From Paenibacillus sp. H1-7 (lineage in GTDB: Bacteria; Bacillota; Bacilli; Paenibacillales; NBRC-103111): a DNA stretch of 64,000 bases. Below the pieces are notes generated by a model. It saw only the letters and a list, made by a program, of their open reading frames with translations, made no database searches and was not told the origin of the DNA. Made by a program: the position numbers and the translations under genes. Of the stretch, positions 25,193 to 35,233 are shown piece after piece. How positions within the stretch are numbered: position 1 is the stretch's first letter; the number at the start of each line of letters is the position of its first letter. Where the stretch lies: positions 619,001-683,000 of the forward strand of contig NZ_CP031168.1 in NCBI RefSeq assembly GCF_022354825.1, written 5' to 3'.

Positions 25193-26995
25193 ATGAAAGA
25201 AAGAGTAACCAGGCTGCTTCGACTGCCTATATGGGCGAAGCTGGCTTCGGTAGTGTCCAAACTGACACTGCACAAAAAATTGCTGATCAGTTTTCTGGTC
25301 GTCCTGCTGCTGCTATCGGCTATCAGTGCAACGGCGCTGACTCAGATGAGCACCATGGGCAAAAAGTCGGTACAAATGACGCAAACCGCTCTGCCAAGCG
25401 TCGTGTTGCTGGGTGATTTGAACTATGAGCTAAAAGAGCTTGACGATTTGATGCTGCGCATTCAGCTGAATATGCAGGAGAAGACCGACACCAGCGATAT
25501 GTCCGCGATGGGTGTGACAGATGAGACCATTTCGATGCCGGATAAAGCGAAAGCACTTTTTGAAGCGATCCAAGGCAAGGTGAAGCAGGTAGATAGTATC
25601 GCTGTGACGGAGAAAGACGCCAACCTGGTCAAAATGTTCCATGTTCAATGGGAGGCGTACGCGAAGCAGTTCCCTGCCATCTTAAGCGCGGCGCAGAAGC
25701 ATGGTCCGGAAGGGATGAGGCTGATTCAAGAAGCGGATCAGCATTTGAGCGGATGCAGCCTTGTCATCGAAGTGTTTACCCGCAATTTGCAATCTCATGC
25801 GGATGACTGGTCGGATGAGCTGGAGAACGCGAACCGCTCCGGCGTCGTGTGGGTGATCACTTTAAGTATCATAGCGATTGTGGTCGGCCTCGCCGTATCG
25901 TTCCTTATCGCTCGGCACGTTTCCAATCCGCTCAAGCTGATGAGCGCTTCCGCCAAACGGATTGCCGAAGGCGATTTGTCTGAGAGAAGCGCCGTATTGT
26001 CGCGTCAGGACGAAATCGGCGAGCTCAGCGCTTCCTTCGTGCTGATGACCGACCATATGCGCCAAATGATCGAGAAAATCAATGAGCACGCGCAGCTTGT
26101 TACCGTATCGGCCGATCAGCTGAAGTCGAGCTCCGAGGAAATGCAGGAGGCGTCGGCGCACATCGCCGATACCGTCAAGGAAGTGGCCAGCGGTGCGGAT
26201 CAGCAGACGCAGACGATGGAAGAAACCTCGAGATCGATGGAAGAAGTCGGACAAGGCATCAGCCGGATGGCCGAGAGCGCGTCGACGATCGCCGAGTCCG
26301 TGGAATGGACCAAGCAGCAAGCGGAAACGGGCGGCACGTTCGTTCAGAGCACCGTTCAGCAGATGAATTCGATTCATAATTCGGTTCATCAGACCGACCA
26401 GGTCATCGAAATGCTTGCGAACAAATCGCACCAAATCGGCGGTATCTTGAAGGCGATTCAAGACATTGCCCACCAGACGAATCTGTTGGCGCTCAATGCT
26501 GCTATCGAAGCGGCCCGCGCAGGGGAGCAGGGACGCGGCTTTGCCGTAGTTGCCGCCGAGGTGCGCAAGCTGGCCGAGCAATCGGGCAGCTCGTCGGACC
26601 AAATCGCCAAGCTGCTGAATGAAATCCAAGTGAGCATAGGCGAATCCGGAGAAGCTATGGGCAAGGTGAAGGATGAAGTTCAGGCCGGCATCGAGCTGGC
26701 CAAGGAAACCGAGCAGAATTTCGGACAAATTTTGCAATCGACGTCGCATATCGCTTCGCAAATTCAGGAAATGGCCGCGACATCCGAGCAAATTTCCGCC
26801 GGGGCGCAGCAAATTACCGCCGCTGTCCAGCAGGTCGCGTACATCGCCAAAGAAACCGCCCATTCGTCACAGAACGTGTCTACCTCTGCGGAAGGCCAAC
26901 TGGAAACGACGGGAGAAGTACAAGCTTCCGCCCAATCGCTGTCACAGATGGCGGAGGAGCTGCAGCAGCTGCTGTCCCAGTTCAAAACGGCATAG
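25193..26995 (+). CDS. Methyl-accepting chemotaxis protein
   Basis: A 600-residue chemoreceptor. Membrane segment 1 is at about residues 30-49, followed by a four-helix-type external domain of about 165 residues, segment 2 at about 217-239 ([19 protein letters not shown]), HAMP ([20 protein letters not shown]), and the long signalling coiled coil with the conserved tip [20 protein letters not shown] and [13 protein letters not shown] precedes ATG 25193. It sits directly upstream of a YesM/YesN pair and the sialic acid operon, so it may steer the cell towards the same or a related sugar; that is positional inference. Confidence 0.93.
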   Translation: MKERVTRLLRLPIWAKLASVVSKLTLHKKLLISFLVVLLLLSAISATALTQMSTMGKKSVQMTQTALPSVVLLGDLNYELKELDDLMLRIQLNMQEKTDTSDMSAMGVTDETISMPDKAKALFEAIQGKVKQVDSIAVTEKDANLVKMFHVQWEAYAKQFPAILSAAQKHGPEGMRLIQEADQHLSGCSLVIEVFTRNLQSHADDWSDELENANRSGVVWVITLSIIAIVVGLAVSFLIARHVSNPLKLMSASAKRIAEGDLSERSAVLSRQDEIGELSASFVLMTDHMRQMIEKINEHAQLVTVSADQLKSSSEEMQEASAHIADTVKEVASGADQQTQTMEETSRSMEEVGQGISRMAESASTIAESVEWTKQQAETGGTFVQSTVQQMNSIHNSVHQTDQVIEMLANKSHQIGGILKAIQDIAHQTNLLALNAAIEAARAGEQGRGFAVVAAEVRKLAEQSGSSSDQIAKLLNEIQVSIGESGEAMGKVKDEVQAGIELAKETEQNFGQILQSTSHIASQIQEMAATSEQISAGAQQITAAVQQVAYIAKETAHSSQNVSTSAEGQLETTGEVQASAQSLSQMAEELQQLLSQFKTA

Positions 26996-27009
26996 CCCGA
27001 TCCATAGTC

Positions 27010-27053
27010 AAAGCCCGCCGGCGGCCTATACAGGCCCGTTACGGCGGGCTTTT
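27010..27053 (+). terminator. Intrinsic terminator after the chemoreceptor gene
   Basis: AAAGCCCGCC (27010-27019) pairs with GGCGGGCTTT (27043-27052); the T-tract is short. Confidence 0.7.
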
Positions 27054-27201
27054 GCATTGTCCGCGAGCGTGGGGACAAGGGACAGGGTCCCGGCGTTTTT
27101 GGCGTTATGGTACAATTGTCATGCGACATGATGAAGTGCGACAAATTTTTACATGGGGCAGACTAAGGAAGCTCACAAAAAGCGAAGGCGGTCGAGAGGG
27201 A

Positions 27202-28971
27202 ATGTCACGGGTCATGGACTGGTTGAGAAATCGGAATTCGGTACGAAATCAAATTTTTTTCTCCATCTTGCTGTTTCTCATCGTTCCCTTTTTGCTGACG
27301 TTCTACTGGGTGGACAATCCGCTGGAGAGAACGATTGAGCGCAAAATCGGCGAATCCGCGAACGAAGCGCTGCACCAGGTGAATTTTAACGTGGAGCTTT
27401 TTCTCGAAAGCATGATGAAATCCGCCATTGATATATCCATGAACCCGACAATCGATGAGCTGCTCAAGCATCCGGAGCGGTTTACCGATTACGAGAAGCT
27501 GCGGATTAACGATACGGTCATTAACAAGCTGTTCAGCTCGAATTTCTCGGAGCCCTATGTGACGCTGCTTGATTTGAACGGCAGCTGGCTGAGCAACAAG
27601 TATATGGAAGAGGAGCTGTACCGGCAGTATACGGAATCGGCCTGGTTTCGGGAGATGGTCCATCAGCCGTTCCAGATGCGCTGGATGTTCAACTCGAACA
27701 ATTACATTTATACCGACAAGCAGCCTCTTCTTACCTTGGTCAAAACGGTTACGGAGCTCCAGACGAGCCAAAATATCGGCATGATTCTGTTCAGCGTCCG
27801 GGAATCCGACGTCCGCAAATATTTATCCAAGCTGGAAGGCGAAGTGTATTTGGTTGACGAGAACGGCATGATTATTTCCAGCCCAGACGCTAAGCGAATC
27901 GGCACTCCTGTCGGCGATGAACCGTTCATGGACAATGTTCACCGGCAGCCGAAAGGGCAGGAGGTGGTCGAGAGGCAGCGGGAGAAATGGTTCGTCAACT
28001 ACGATACCGTTTCGCAAAGCGGCTGGAAAATCGTTCAGCTGATCCCGTACGATACGGTGTTCAAGGAAATTTTCGACGTGCGTAAAGCGAATATCGCCGT
28101 TGTCGTCGTTATTTTTATCGTATTTATGATCATTACACTGTTTATTTCCTATGGCATATCGAGCCCCCTCAAGCTGTTGAAGAAAAGAATGCAGGAAATC
28201 GAGGAGCGCGATTTTAACAGCTACTTGTCCGTTTCGGGACCGAAGGAAATCGCCACGCTGCTCAGCACCTATAACAAAATGGCGAAGCGGATCCGCGATT
28301 TGCTTCAGCGGCTGCGCGAGGAATACCAGCAGAAGGAAGAAATCCGGTTCAAGGCGCTGCAAGCCCAGATCAACCCGCATTTTATTCTCAATACGCTGAA
28401 CAATATCAAGTGGATGGCTTACATCCGCAACGACCGCGAGGTAGGGGAAATGCTGTCGCGGCTAGGCAGCATCATGGAGGCGAGTATCGGCAGAGGGGAG
28501 ACCCTCATTCCATTGAAGGAGGAAATATCGTATATTCAAAACTATGTGGAGCTGATGAAGCTGAAATATAACGACAAGCTTGTTGTGAAGTACGATATCC
28601 CCGAGCCGCTGCTGAAGGTGGAGGCCATTAAATTCATGCTGCAGCCGTTGATAGAAAACAGTATTTTGCACGGGATCGAGCCTTTGAACGGGACCGGAAC
28701 GATTGAAGTGAGCGCAAACGAGGAGGACGGCGGCCTGAAGGTGACCGTGAAGGATAACGGTGTAGGCATGATGCAGGACAAGCTGCTAGCGGAGCAGGCA
28801 AGGCTTGCAGGCAGCGTCGACCGAAGCGTTACCGGCAGCATAGGGATGAAAAATGTGCACGACCGGATACGTCTTCAATACGGCGAGCCATACGGTCTGC
28901 TTCTGGATAGCGAAGTCCGTGCCGGAACGACGGTGACGCTGCTGCTGCCTTTGCACCATATGGAAAAGTAA
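27202..28971 (+). CDS. YesM-type sensor histidine kinase
   Basis: A membrane sensor of 589 residues: membrane segment 1 at about 17-37, a large external Cache/sensor domain, segment 2 at about 296-317, HAMP, then the His_kinase domain with ALQAQINPHFILNTLNNIKW (phospho-His393) and ATP-binding PLIENSILHG, DNGVGM and GSIGMKNV boxes. ATG 27202 follows AAGGCGG and GAGAGGG; upstream in-frame codons to 27052 lie in the preceding terminator. The partner regulator starts 60 bases later. It probably senses an extracellular sugar, with the sialic acid operon downstream as likely target. Confidence 0.92.
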   Translation: MSRVMDWLRNRNSVRNQIFFSILLFLIVPFLLTFYWVDNPLERTIERKIGESANEALHQVNFNVELFLESMMKSAIDISMNPTIDELLKHPERFTDYEKLRINDTVINKLFSSNFSEPYVTLLDLNGSWLSNKYMEEELYRQYTESAWFREMVHQPFQMRWMFNSNNYIYTDKQPLLTLVKTVTELQTSQNIGMILFSVRESDVRKYLSKLEGEVYLVDENGMIISSPDAKRIGTPVGDEPFMDNVHRQPKGQEVVERQREKWFVNYDTVSQSGWKIVQLIPYDTVFKEIFDVRKANIAVVVVIFIVFMIITLFISYGISSPLKLLKKRMQEIEERDFNSYLSVSGPKEIATLLSTYNKMAKRIRDLLQRLREEYQQKEEIRFKALQAQINPHFILNTLNNIKWMAYIRNDREVGEMLSRLGSIMEASIGRGETLIPLKEEISYIQNYVELMKLKYNDKLVVKYDIPEPLLKVEAIKFMLQPLIENSILHGIEPLNGTGTIEVSANEEDGGLKVTVKDNGVGMMQDKLLAEQARLAGSVDRSVTGSIGMKNVHDRIRLQYGEPYGLLLDSEVRAGTTVTLLLPLHHMEK

Positions 28972-29031
28972 CGAAACAGAGGACGGGGGAGTCCAGACGG
29001 ATAAAGACACCAGGGAAAGGAAGGGATAACG

Positions 29032-30723
29032 ATGGCTTTGAAGGTCGTGCTGGCCGACGACGAAATATTGGTTCGGCTCGGCATCAAATCCTTGATCGAC
29101 TGGGAGCGGCATGGGTTTGAGTTCGCAGGCGACGCTCCCGACGGCCTCCAGGCATTGGAGCTGATCGAACGGACGATGCCGGACATCGTGCTGACGGATA
29201 TCGTCATGCCGAACATGGACGGCATTGAGCTGATTGAAACGGTGAAGCAGCGGTACCCGTTCATGAGAATCATTGTCCTGAGCAGCCATAACGAATACGA
29301 TTATATCCGCAAAGCGATGAAGCTCGGCGTGGACGACTACATTTTGAAAACGTCGATGAAGCCGGAAGAGCTGCTCGAGCTGCTCCTGGAGACCGCGGAC
29401 AAAATTACGGCAAGCGACACGGAGTGGAAGCAGCGTTTGGCTATGGAGGCAGGCGGAGAGAGTCAAGCCGGGGAAACGCAGGACGAGCTGGCCGAGCGGT
29501 TGTACAGATACATCGAGGAGCCGGCGCCGAAGGAGCGCGACTTCCTGCAAGACGAGCAGGGCGGCGATGCATCTGCGGAAGCGAAGCATGTGCTCATGCT
29601 GCTTCGTATTCACCGCAGCGATCCGTCCAGGGCGACTGTGGATAGCCATCAGGCGAAACGGACCTTGCTCAATCTTCTTCATCTGGAGCTTACCAAATGG
29701 ACGAAAGGCAACGTAATCCCGTACAAGGAACATGAGGTGATCGTCTGGATTCCGCTGTCTGCAGACTCTGATCAGGGAAGCGCTGCTGAAGATACCGCCG
29801 GGCCCGGGCAAGCTGCGTCTGTGCCTCTCCTCTCGCTGGGACAAGATTTGATCAGCGCGGCCAAGCGATTTTTGAATCAGCGCTTGAGCATCGGCATCAG
29901 CCGCGTGGCGGCCGGGGAGAGAGGGGCGCGGACCGCCTACCGGGAGGCGAAGGAAGCGCTGGAGCGGTATTTTTTTGGAGGGACGGAGCGGGTTTACGTG
30001 TACGAGCCGCCGAACAACACGGAAGCGTCTTCAGAGGTGCCGGTGATGACCCGGGAAATCGAGCAGCGGCTCAAGCAGCAGCTGGAGCTGATGGATGAGA
30101 AGGCGGTGCAGCAGATTGTCCGGGGCATTTTCGACAACATGGCTGAAGCCGGAGGGCCGCTGGAGCATAACGTGCAAATAGGCTTGCAGCTGCTGCATGT
30201 CATCCAAACGGCAGGCAAGCTGACGGACGAGCACGCGGCGGCTGTCGGACCGGATAGCGGGCTGCCTTTATACAAGCAGGTTATCGGCTTTGAAACGTTA
30301 GAGGAAGCAAGGAGCTGGTTCGAACGGCTGATCGGCGTCTGCTGCGATAGGGTCCGAAACCGGATGTACCGGACGGGCCGTGAAGATATTCAGCGTCTGC
30401 TTGTGTATATGAGAACGAATTACATGAACGACTTGTCGCTGAAGCAGGCGGCGGATATGGTCAGCATGAGCGAGAGCTACTTGAGTCACCTGTTCAAGAA
30501 AGAGACGGATACCGGATTTACGGAGTATCTGAATCAGGTGCGCATCGACAAGGCGGCGGAGCTGCTGCTGACGACGTCGCTCCCGAGCTATTTGATCGCC
30601 GAGCAGGTCGGGTATGAGAACATCAATTACTTCGGGCGCATTTTCAAGAAAGTGAAAGGTATCAGCCCGCAGCAGTATCGCTCGCAATATCCGAATGATA
30701 CGGATGGAGCCTCCCTAACGTGA
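29032..30723 (+). CDS. YesN-type response regulator with AraC DNA-binding domain
   Basis: A 563-residue regulator. The receiver domain (residues 1-125) has acidic pair Asp9/Asp10, phospho-acceptor Asp56 in DIVLTDIVMPNMDG, and Lys in YILKTSMKP. A long central region follows, then the AraC-type double helix-turn-helix at the end (LSLKQAADMVSMSESYLSHLF; LIAEQVGYENINYFGRIFK; SPQQYR). It is the partner of the kinase at 27202. A terminator overlaps its stop, so the operon downstream has its own promoter, which this protein probably controls. Confidence 0.92.
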   Translation: MALKVVLADDEILVRLGIKSLIDWERHGFEFAGDAPDGLQALELIERTMPDIVLTDIVMPNMDGIELIETVKQRYPFMRIIVLSSHNEYDYIRKAMKLGVDDYILKTSMKPEELLELLLETADKITASDTEWKQRLAMEAGGESQAGETQDELAERLYRYIEEPAPKERDFLQDEQGGDASAEAKHVLMLLRIHRSDPSRATVDSHQAKRTLLNLLHLELTKWTKGNVIPYKEHEVIVWIPLSADSDQGSAAEDTAGPGQAASVPLLSLGQDLISAAKRFLNQRLSIGISRVAAGERGARTAYREAKEALERYFFGGTERVYVYEPPNNTEASSEVPVMTREIEQRLKQQLELMDEKAVQQIVRGIFDNMAEAGGPLEHNVQIGLQLLHVIQTAGKLTDEHAAAVGPDSGLPLYKQVIGFETLEEARSWFERLIGVCCDRVRNRMYRTGREDIQRLLVYMRTNYMNDLSLKQAADMVSMSESYLSHLFKKETDTGFTEYLNQVRIDKAAELLLTTSLPSYLIAEQVGYENINYFGRIFKKVKGISPQQYRSQYPNDTDGASLT

Positions 30724-30737
30724 CGGGGAGGTTTTTT
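30708..30737 (+). terminator. Intrinsic terminator after the response regulator
   Basis: CCTCCC (30710-30715) pairs with GGGAGG (30726-30731), followed by six T; the stop codon is in the loop. Confidence 0.8.
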
Positions 30738-30835
30738 GCTATGTCCGTCTGGAATGAAGCCGAGCGATCATAAAAAAATGAACGTCGATCCAAAATAAGT
30801 GAATACTACCGGAGACAGCAGTAAGAAAGTGAATA

Positions 30836-30904
30836 ATGTAAGCGTTTTTGTTCGTGTCGGTTTGAAAATGAAACCGCTATACTTTGGTTTGTAAGCGGTT
30901 GTAC
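30836..30904 (+). promoter_or_regulatory. Two CcpA-like (cre) sites before the sialic acid operon
   Basis: ATGTAAGCGTTTTTGT (30836-30851) matches 14 of 16 positions of the cre consensus WTGNNARCGNWWWCAW; TTGTAAGCGGTTGTAC (30889-30904) matches 13. TATACT at 30878-30883 lies between them and could be a -10 box, with no good -35, as expected for an activated promoter. Glucose repression plus YesN-type activation is the likely scheme, inferred. Confidence 0.45.
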
Positions 30905-30939
30905 CACATCAATGCCACATCAATACGGGAGGGTCCTAT

Positions 30940-32268
30940 ATGAGAAAAAGATTAGCCATGACGATGTCCGTCGTACTCGCTCTCGGCTTCGCGGCCGGCT
31001 GCTCCGGCGGCAAGGAGCAGGCCGGAGGTGCCGATAAAGCCACTGACGCGAACGGCGCACCGAAGGTCGAGCTGACCTGGTGGGTCGTACAGGATGAAGA
31101 TGCATACGGCACATTTTACGACGAAATGATCGATAAATTCCAGAAGCAAAATCCGAATGTCAAAATCAAACGCGAAATCATTCCGAGCGACAAAATCAAC
31201 GAAAAGCTGAGCATTGCGGCGAACACCGCACAGCTGCCGGATTTGCAGCAGGGCTCCATCTTCTGGCCGCTCAGCTACGCCTACAAAAACCTGATGGTGC
31301 CGCTGGACGACATCATCGACAAGGACGACTTCGATCCGGCTATTTTGAAAAACGTTACAGTTAACGACAAGCTGTACATTTATCCGAACAATACCGTCGC
31401 CATCGGCTTGGTCGTTAACAAGGATTTGTTCAAGGCGAAGGGAGCGCTCGACCTGCTTCCGAAAAACATGCAGCCTTGGACGACGGAGCAGTTCCTGAAA
31501 GCGGCCAAGGCGGTATCCGATCCGGCTGCAGGCACTTACGGCTACGCTATGTACGCGGCAGATACCGGCGGCGACCAGTCGCATCATGCCTTGCTGTGGG
31601 GCTTCGGAGGCAAGTCGTTTAGCGACGACAACAAGAAGGCGGTATTGAACTCGCCTGAAGGTATCGAGGGAATGAAGTTTCTGGTGAGCTTGTCCGACGA
31701 GAAGGTGGTTCCGCCGGGAGCGGCCGGGTTAAAGGCGACTGAGGTTATCAACAATATGTTTCCTCAAGGCAAAATCGGCATGACGATGGGCAATATCGGC
31801 CATATCGGGGCGTTCGAGAAATCGTTCAAGGACGGAACGAACAAGCCGTTTGAAATGGATATCGTCCCTTATCCGACCAAAGACGGCAAGAGCACCAACT
31901 CCGTGCTGTTCGGCTACGGCACTTGGGTATGGAACACGAATAAGAAAACGAACATGGAATGGGCCAAAAAGTTCACGCAGTTCATCAACACGAAGGAAAA
32001 TATGGCCCGTCTGGCCGAGATTCCTTCCGTACTGCCGACCCGCAAATCGCTCGCATCGAAGTACGCGGAGGATTCCATTCAGGGCAAGACGATCAAGCTG
32101 TTCAAGAGCACAGGCAACGTCGGCCTGGGCGTGCCGGGCTACTCGGAGACGCGCGCGGCGTTTTATCCGGAGCTGCAGGCGGCTTTGACGAAGACGAAAA
32201 CACCGGAGCAAGCGCTTAACGATTGGACGAAGAAAGCGAACGAAATCATCGAGCGCAACTCCAAGTAG
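30940..32268 (+). CDS. Sugar ABC transporter substrate-binding lipoprotein (probable sialic acid)
   Basis: Family-1 extracellular solute-binding protein, 442 residues, with a lipobox ending AAGC at Cys21. Landmarks are VELTWWVVQDED, FQKQNPNVKIKREI, and the hinge FPQGKIGMTMGN. GGGAGGG precedes the ATG. It is the first gene of an operon encoding two permeases and NanA, NanE, NanK and YhcH, so sialic acid or its 2,7-anhydro form is the probable ligand. The operon encodes no ATPase; such importers use a shared MsmK/MsmX-type ATPase made elsewhere. Confidence 0.9.
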   Translation: MRKRLAMTMSVVLALGFAAGCSGGKEQAGGADKATDANGAPKVELTWWVVQDEDAYGTFYDEMIDKFQKQNPNVKIKREIIPSDKINEKLSIAANTAQLPDLQQGSIFWPLSYAYKNLMVPLDDIIDKDDFDPAILKNVTVNDKLYIYPNNTVAIGLVVNKDLFKAKGALDLLPKNMQPWTTEQFLKAAKAVSDPAAGTYGYAMYAADTGGDQSHHALLWGFGGKSFSDDNKKAVLNSPEGIEGMKFLVSLSDEKVVPPGAAGLKATEVINNMFPQGKIGMTMGNIGHIGAFEKSFKDGTNKPFEMDIVPYPTKDGKSTNSVLFGYGTWVWNTNKKTNMEWAKKFTQFINTKENMARLAEIPSVLPTRKSLASKYAEDSIQGKTIKLFKSTGNVGLGVPGYSETRAAFYPELQAALTKTKTPEQALNDWTKKANEIIERNSK

Positions 32269-32352
32269 CTCGCCGGCTATTGCACACTAGGGGGATACGG
32301 TGCTTCGTGCAGCGTATCCCTGGTAACATTCATGATTAAAGGAGGAGTATTG

Positions 32353-33246
32353 ATGTCAACCAAGGCAGTCAAGACGAGCAGAGCCATCGGAGGTCATTGG
32401 TGGGGGCTTCTGTTCATAGCGCCTTTCGCCATGTTCTTCCTCCTGTTTGAAATTTATCCGATGATCCGCGCCGTGTACTTGAGCTTCTTCGATTACGGGC
32501 TCGGCAAGCAAGTGTGGATCGGCCTGGATAATTACGTCTATTTGCTGCAAGATAAAGTGTTTTTGCGTTCCATAGCCAATACGTTCGGCTTTGTCGTAGG
32601 TACGGTACCGTTGACGTATTTGTTCGCTATCTTCGTCGCGACGATGATTTATAACAAGCACCGCTATATTGCATCTTTTTTCCGCGGCGCCTTTTACTTG
32701 CCGATTGTGACGTCGCAGGTCATTTTATCCGTCATTTGGGCATGGATCTACAATCCGGTGAACGGCGTTGCCAACTACGGCCTGTCGCTGGTGAATTTGG
32801 GACCTTATATGTGGTTATCCGATGAACGCCTCGCACTTCCGGCATTGATTATTATCGTCGTTACGTTTAACGTGGGGCAGCCGATTATATTGCTGCTCGC
32901 GGCAATGGGCAACATTTCGTCGGACTATTACGAGGCGGCCGATATCGACGGCGCTTCCGCCTGGGACAAATTCCGGCATATTACCCTTCCGCTGTTAAAG
33001 CCGACGTCCTTATATATTCTCGTCATGGCTACGATCTGGGCGTTCCAGACATTCGTTGTAGTTCAGATGCTGACCGGAGGCGGCCCGAATTACGGCACCT
33101 CGACCATTATGTATATTTTGTACAATACGGCTTTCGTATACGGTCAGCTGGGCTTGGCATCCGCCATGGGAATCGTAATAACCTTGCTTATTTCCATCGT
33201 TGCTTTCGCGCAGTTCAAGCTGATGAAGGCCGATGCGGACTCTTAA
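32353..33246 (+). CDS. Sugar ABC transporter permease (MsmF/LacF type)
   Basis: Six-helix inner-membrane permease, about 297 residues. LFIAPFAMFFLLFEIYPM is the first membrane segment, and the coupling loop is EAADIDGASAWDKFRHITLPLL (EAA motif). ATG 32353 lies seven bases after AAAGGAGG, which is much better than the ATG at 32332. It pairs with the next gene product. Substrate inferred from the operon. Confidence 0.92.
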   Translation: MSTKAVKTSRAIGGHWWGLLFIAPFAMFFLLFEIYPMIRAVYLSFFDYGLGKQVWIGLDNYVYLLQDKVFLRSIANTFGFVVGTVPLTYLFAIFVATMIYNKHRYIASFFRGAFYLPIVTSQVILSVIWAWIYNPVNGVANYGLSLVNLGPYMWLSDERLALPALIIIVVTFNVGQPIILLLAAMGNISSDYYEAADIDGASAWDKFRHITLPLLKPTSLYILVMATIWAFQTFVVVQMLTGGGPNYGTSTIMYILYNTAFVYGQLGLASAMGIVITLLISIVAFAQFKLMKADADS

Positions 33247-33270
33247 AATGTAGGAAAGGGGGAGAGAAGT

Positions 33271-34101
33271 GTGCCGCAAGCTGCTGTCAAATCGGTCAAA
33301 ATGGCCGCGGATCTCTTGTTGTATGTCGTTGCTGCACTGTTCATATTCCCTCTGTATTGGATGATTACAGGCGCGTTCAAGGATCAGACCTCGTCGATGA
33401 AATTCCCGCCGGAGCTGTTCCCGTCGTCGCCGACGCTCGTCAATTTCAACAAACTGATTGAGGACGGCACGATTTTCGTCTGGCTGTATAACAGCGTATT
33501 TGTCTCCGTCGTCTCAACCGCAGCCATTTGTTTGGTTGCTGCGATGGCCGGCTATGCGCTGACCAAAAGAAAGTTTCCTGGCGCGGATTACGCCTTCGGC
33601 ATCATCGTCATTGCGATGTTCATCCCGCGGCAAATTACGCTGGTTCCGCTGTTTACCATGATGCGGGACTTGCATTTGGTCAACAATCTGGCAAGCGTCA
33701 TTTTGCCTGTCATCTGTCTGCCGTTCGGCGTATTTCTTATGAAGCAGTTCAGCCAGTCCGTCCCTACGGAGCTGATGGAGGCGGGACGGATCGACGGCTG
33801 CTCGGAGCTCGGCTTGTTCTTCCGGATCTTTCTTCCGGTCGTCAAACCGGCGCTGGGGGCGCTCGCGATATTCGCTTTTACTTATGCATGGAACGATTAC
33901 TTATGGCAGCTCGTTATGCTGAGCGATCATAAGAAAATGACGATGAACGTCGGCATATCGACCATGGTTACGGAGTACGTGGCGAATTACGGGCTGCAGA
34001 TGGCTGCGGCGACATTGGGCTTCATACCGGTATTTGGCGTCTTTATCGCATTTCAAAAATATTTCGTCAAAGGCATCACAATGGGAAGCGTGAAGGGCTA
34101 A
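33271..34101 (+). CDS. Sugar ABC transporter permease (MsmG/LacG type)
   Basis: Second permease, 276 residues, starting at GTG 33271 behind GGGGGAG. It begins with LLLYVVAALFIFPLYWMITGAFK and has the coupling loop ELMEAGRIDGCSELGLFFRIFLPVVKPAL. The ending FVKGITMGSVKG is the standard C-terminus of this family. It forms the channel with the preceding permease. Confidence 0.92.
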   Translation: MPQAAVKSVKMAADLLLYVVAALFIFPLYWMITGAFKDQTSSMKFPPELFPSSPTLVNFNKLIEDGTIFVWLYNSVFVSVVSTAAICLVAAMAGYALTKRKFPGADYAFGIIVIAMFIPRQITLVPLFTMMRDLHLVNNLASVILPVICLPFGVFLMKQFSQSVPTELMEAGRIDGCSELGLFFRIFLPVVKPALGALAIFAFTYAWNDYLWQLVMLSDHKKMTMNVGISTMVTEYVANYGLQMAAATLGFIPVFGVFIAFQKYFVKGITMGSVKG

Positions 34102-34118
34102 GAGAGGAGAATCATGGG

Positions 34119-35216
34119 ATGGAAACGATTCGATTTGGTGTTGTAGGCTGCGGCTATTTCGGAAGCGAGCTGACGAGAATCGTACAGCGGATGGAAGGTA
34201 CGGAAGTAACGGCGGTATTCGGAGGCAGCGATGCGGCGAGGCTGGCGGAGGAGCTGCAATGCAAAGAGGCGGCTACGTTGGAAGAGCTGACCTCGCTGGA
34301 GAACGTTGACGCTGTGATCGTAGCAAGTCCCAATCACGTGCACAAGGAAGCGGTAATGCTCGCTGCGGCTCGCGGCAAGCATGTATTCTGCGAGAAGCCG
34401 GTCGCTTTGTCGCTCAGCGACTGCCGGGATATGCTGGCGGCATGTCGGGATGCCGGCGTCCGGTTCATGGCCGGTCATGTGATGCATTTCATGAACGGCG
34501 TGCAGCAGGTGAAGCGCTGGATCGCCGACGGCGAGATCGGCCGTCCTATTCTGTGCCATGCGGAGAGGACGGGCTGGGAGGAGAAGCAGCCTGCCATCAG
34601 CTGGAAGAAGAACGTGGCGACGTCCGGCGGCCATCTGTTCCACCATATTCACGAGCTTGATGTTCTGCAAGCGATCATGGGTCCGGCCGAACAGGTTGTT
34701 ATGGCCGGCGGCAATTTGGGCCATCAAGGAGACGGCTTCGGCGATGAGGAGGACGCGCTGCTGCTGACGCTGGAGTTCCCGGGCGGCACGCTTGGCACGA
34801 TGCAGTATGGCGGCGGATTCCGCTGGGCTGAGCATTATATCAAGATTAACGGGACTGAGGGTTCGATTCTTATGGATATGAAGAACTCCAAGGTGATTTT
34901 GAACCGGGGCGCACAGCTGACCAGCCGTATGCTGAACGATACGGCTGCCGAGGACCTGGAGCGTGCCCAATCGTACGAGCTGGCCCACGGGGGCATTTCG
35001 TACGGCTCTCCTTCGGTCCGGGTGCCGGGATGGCTGATTACGGCGATGACCAAGGAGCTAAAGGCGTTCCGCGACGCGCTTCAAGGCAAGCCGGCCGAAG
35101 ACAGCCTGAACCTGTTATTCGACGGATCGGCTGCATTAACGTCCATTGCTACGGCAGAGGCGGCCATGAGATCTATGCGCGAGAAGCGCTGGATCGCTGT
35201 AGAGAGTATCCATTAA
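34119..35216 (+). CDS. Gfo/Idh/MocA-family oxidoreductase, possible 2,7-anhydro-sialic acid oxidoreductase
   Basis: NAD(P)-dependent oxidoreductase of 365 residues: Rossmann fold with GVVGCGYFG, the family EKP motif (Glu92-Lys93-Pro94), and a His-rich active-site segment GGHLFHHIHELD (His172, His175, His176, His178). In E. coli YjhC/NanY and Ruminococcus gnavus NanOx, a protein of this family turns 2,7-anhydro-Neu5Ac into Neu5Ac; from memory, the key residues are Lys93 and His175, which are both present at those numbers here. Position directly between the sialic acid transporter and NanA supports this. Another sugar oxidation remains possible. Confidence 0.8.
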   Translation: METIRFGVVGCGYFGSELTRIVQRMEGTEVTAVFGGSDAARLAEELQCKEAATLEELTSLENVDAVIVASPNHVHKEAVMLAAARGKHVFCEKPVALSLSDCRDMLAACRDAGVRFMAGHVMHFMNGVQQVKRWIADGEIGRPILCHAERTGWEEKQPAISWKKNVATSGGHLFHHIHELDVLQAIMGPAEQVVMAGGNLGHQGDGFGDEEDALLLTLEFPGGTLGTMQYGGGFRWAEHYIKINGTEGSILMDMKNSKVILNRGAQLTSRMLNDTAAEDLERAQSYELAHGGISYGSPSVRVPGWLITAMTKELKAFRDALQGKPAEDSLNLLFDGSAALTSIATAEAAMRSMREKRWIAVESIH

Positions 35217-35233
35217 ACGGGAGGGAATTTATC

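Noticed and set aside
35030..35233. Extended N-terminus of NanA reaching into the oxidoreductase gene
   Set aside because: The extra residues have no family match, while ATG 35234 has a CGGGAGGG site right before it.
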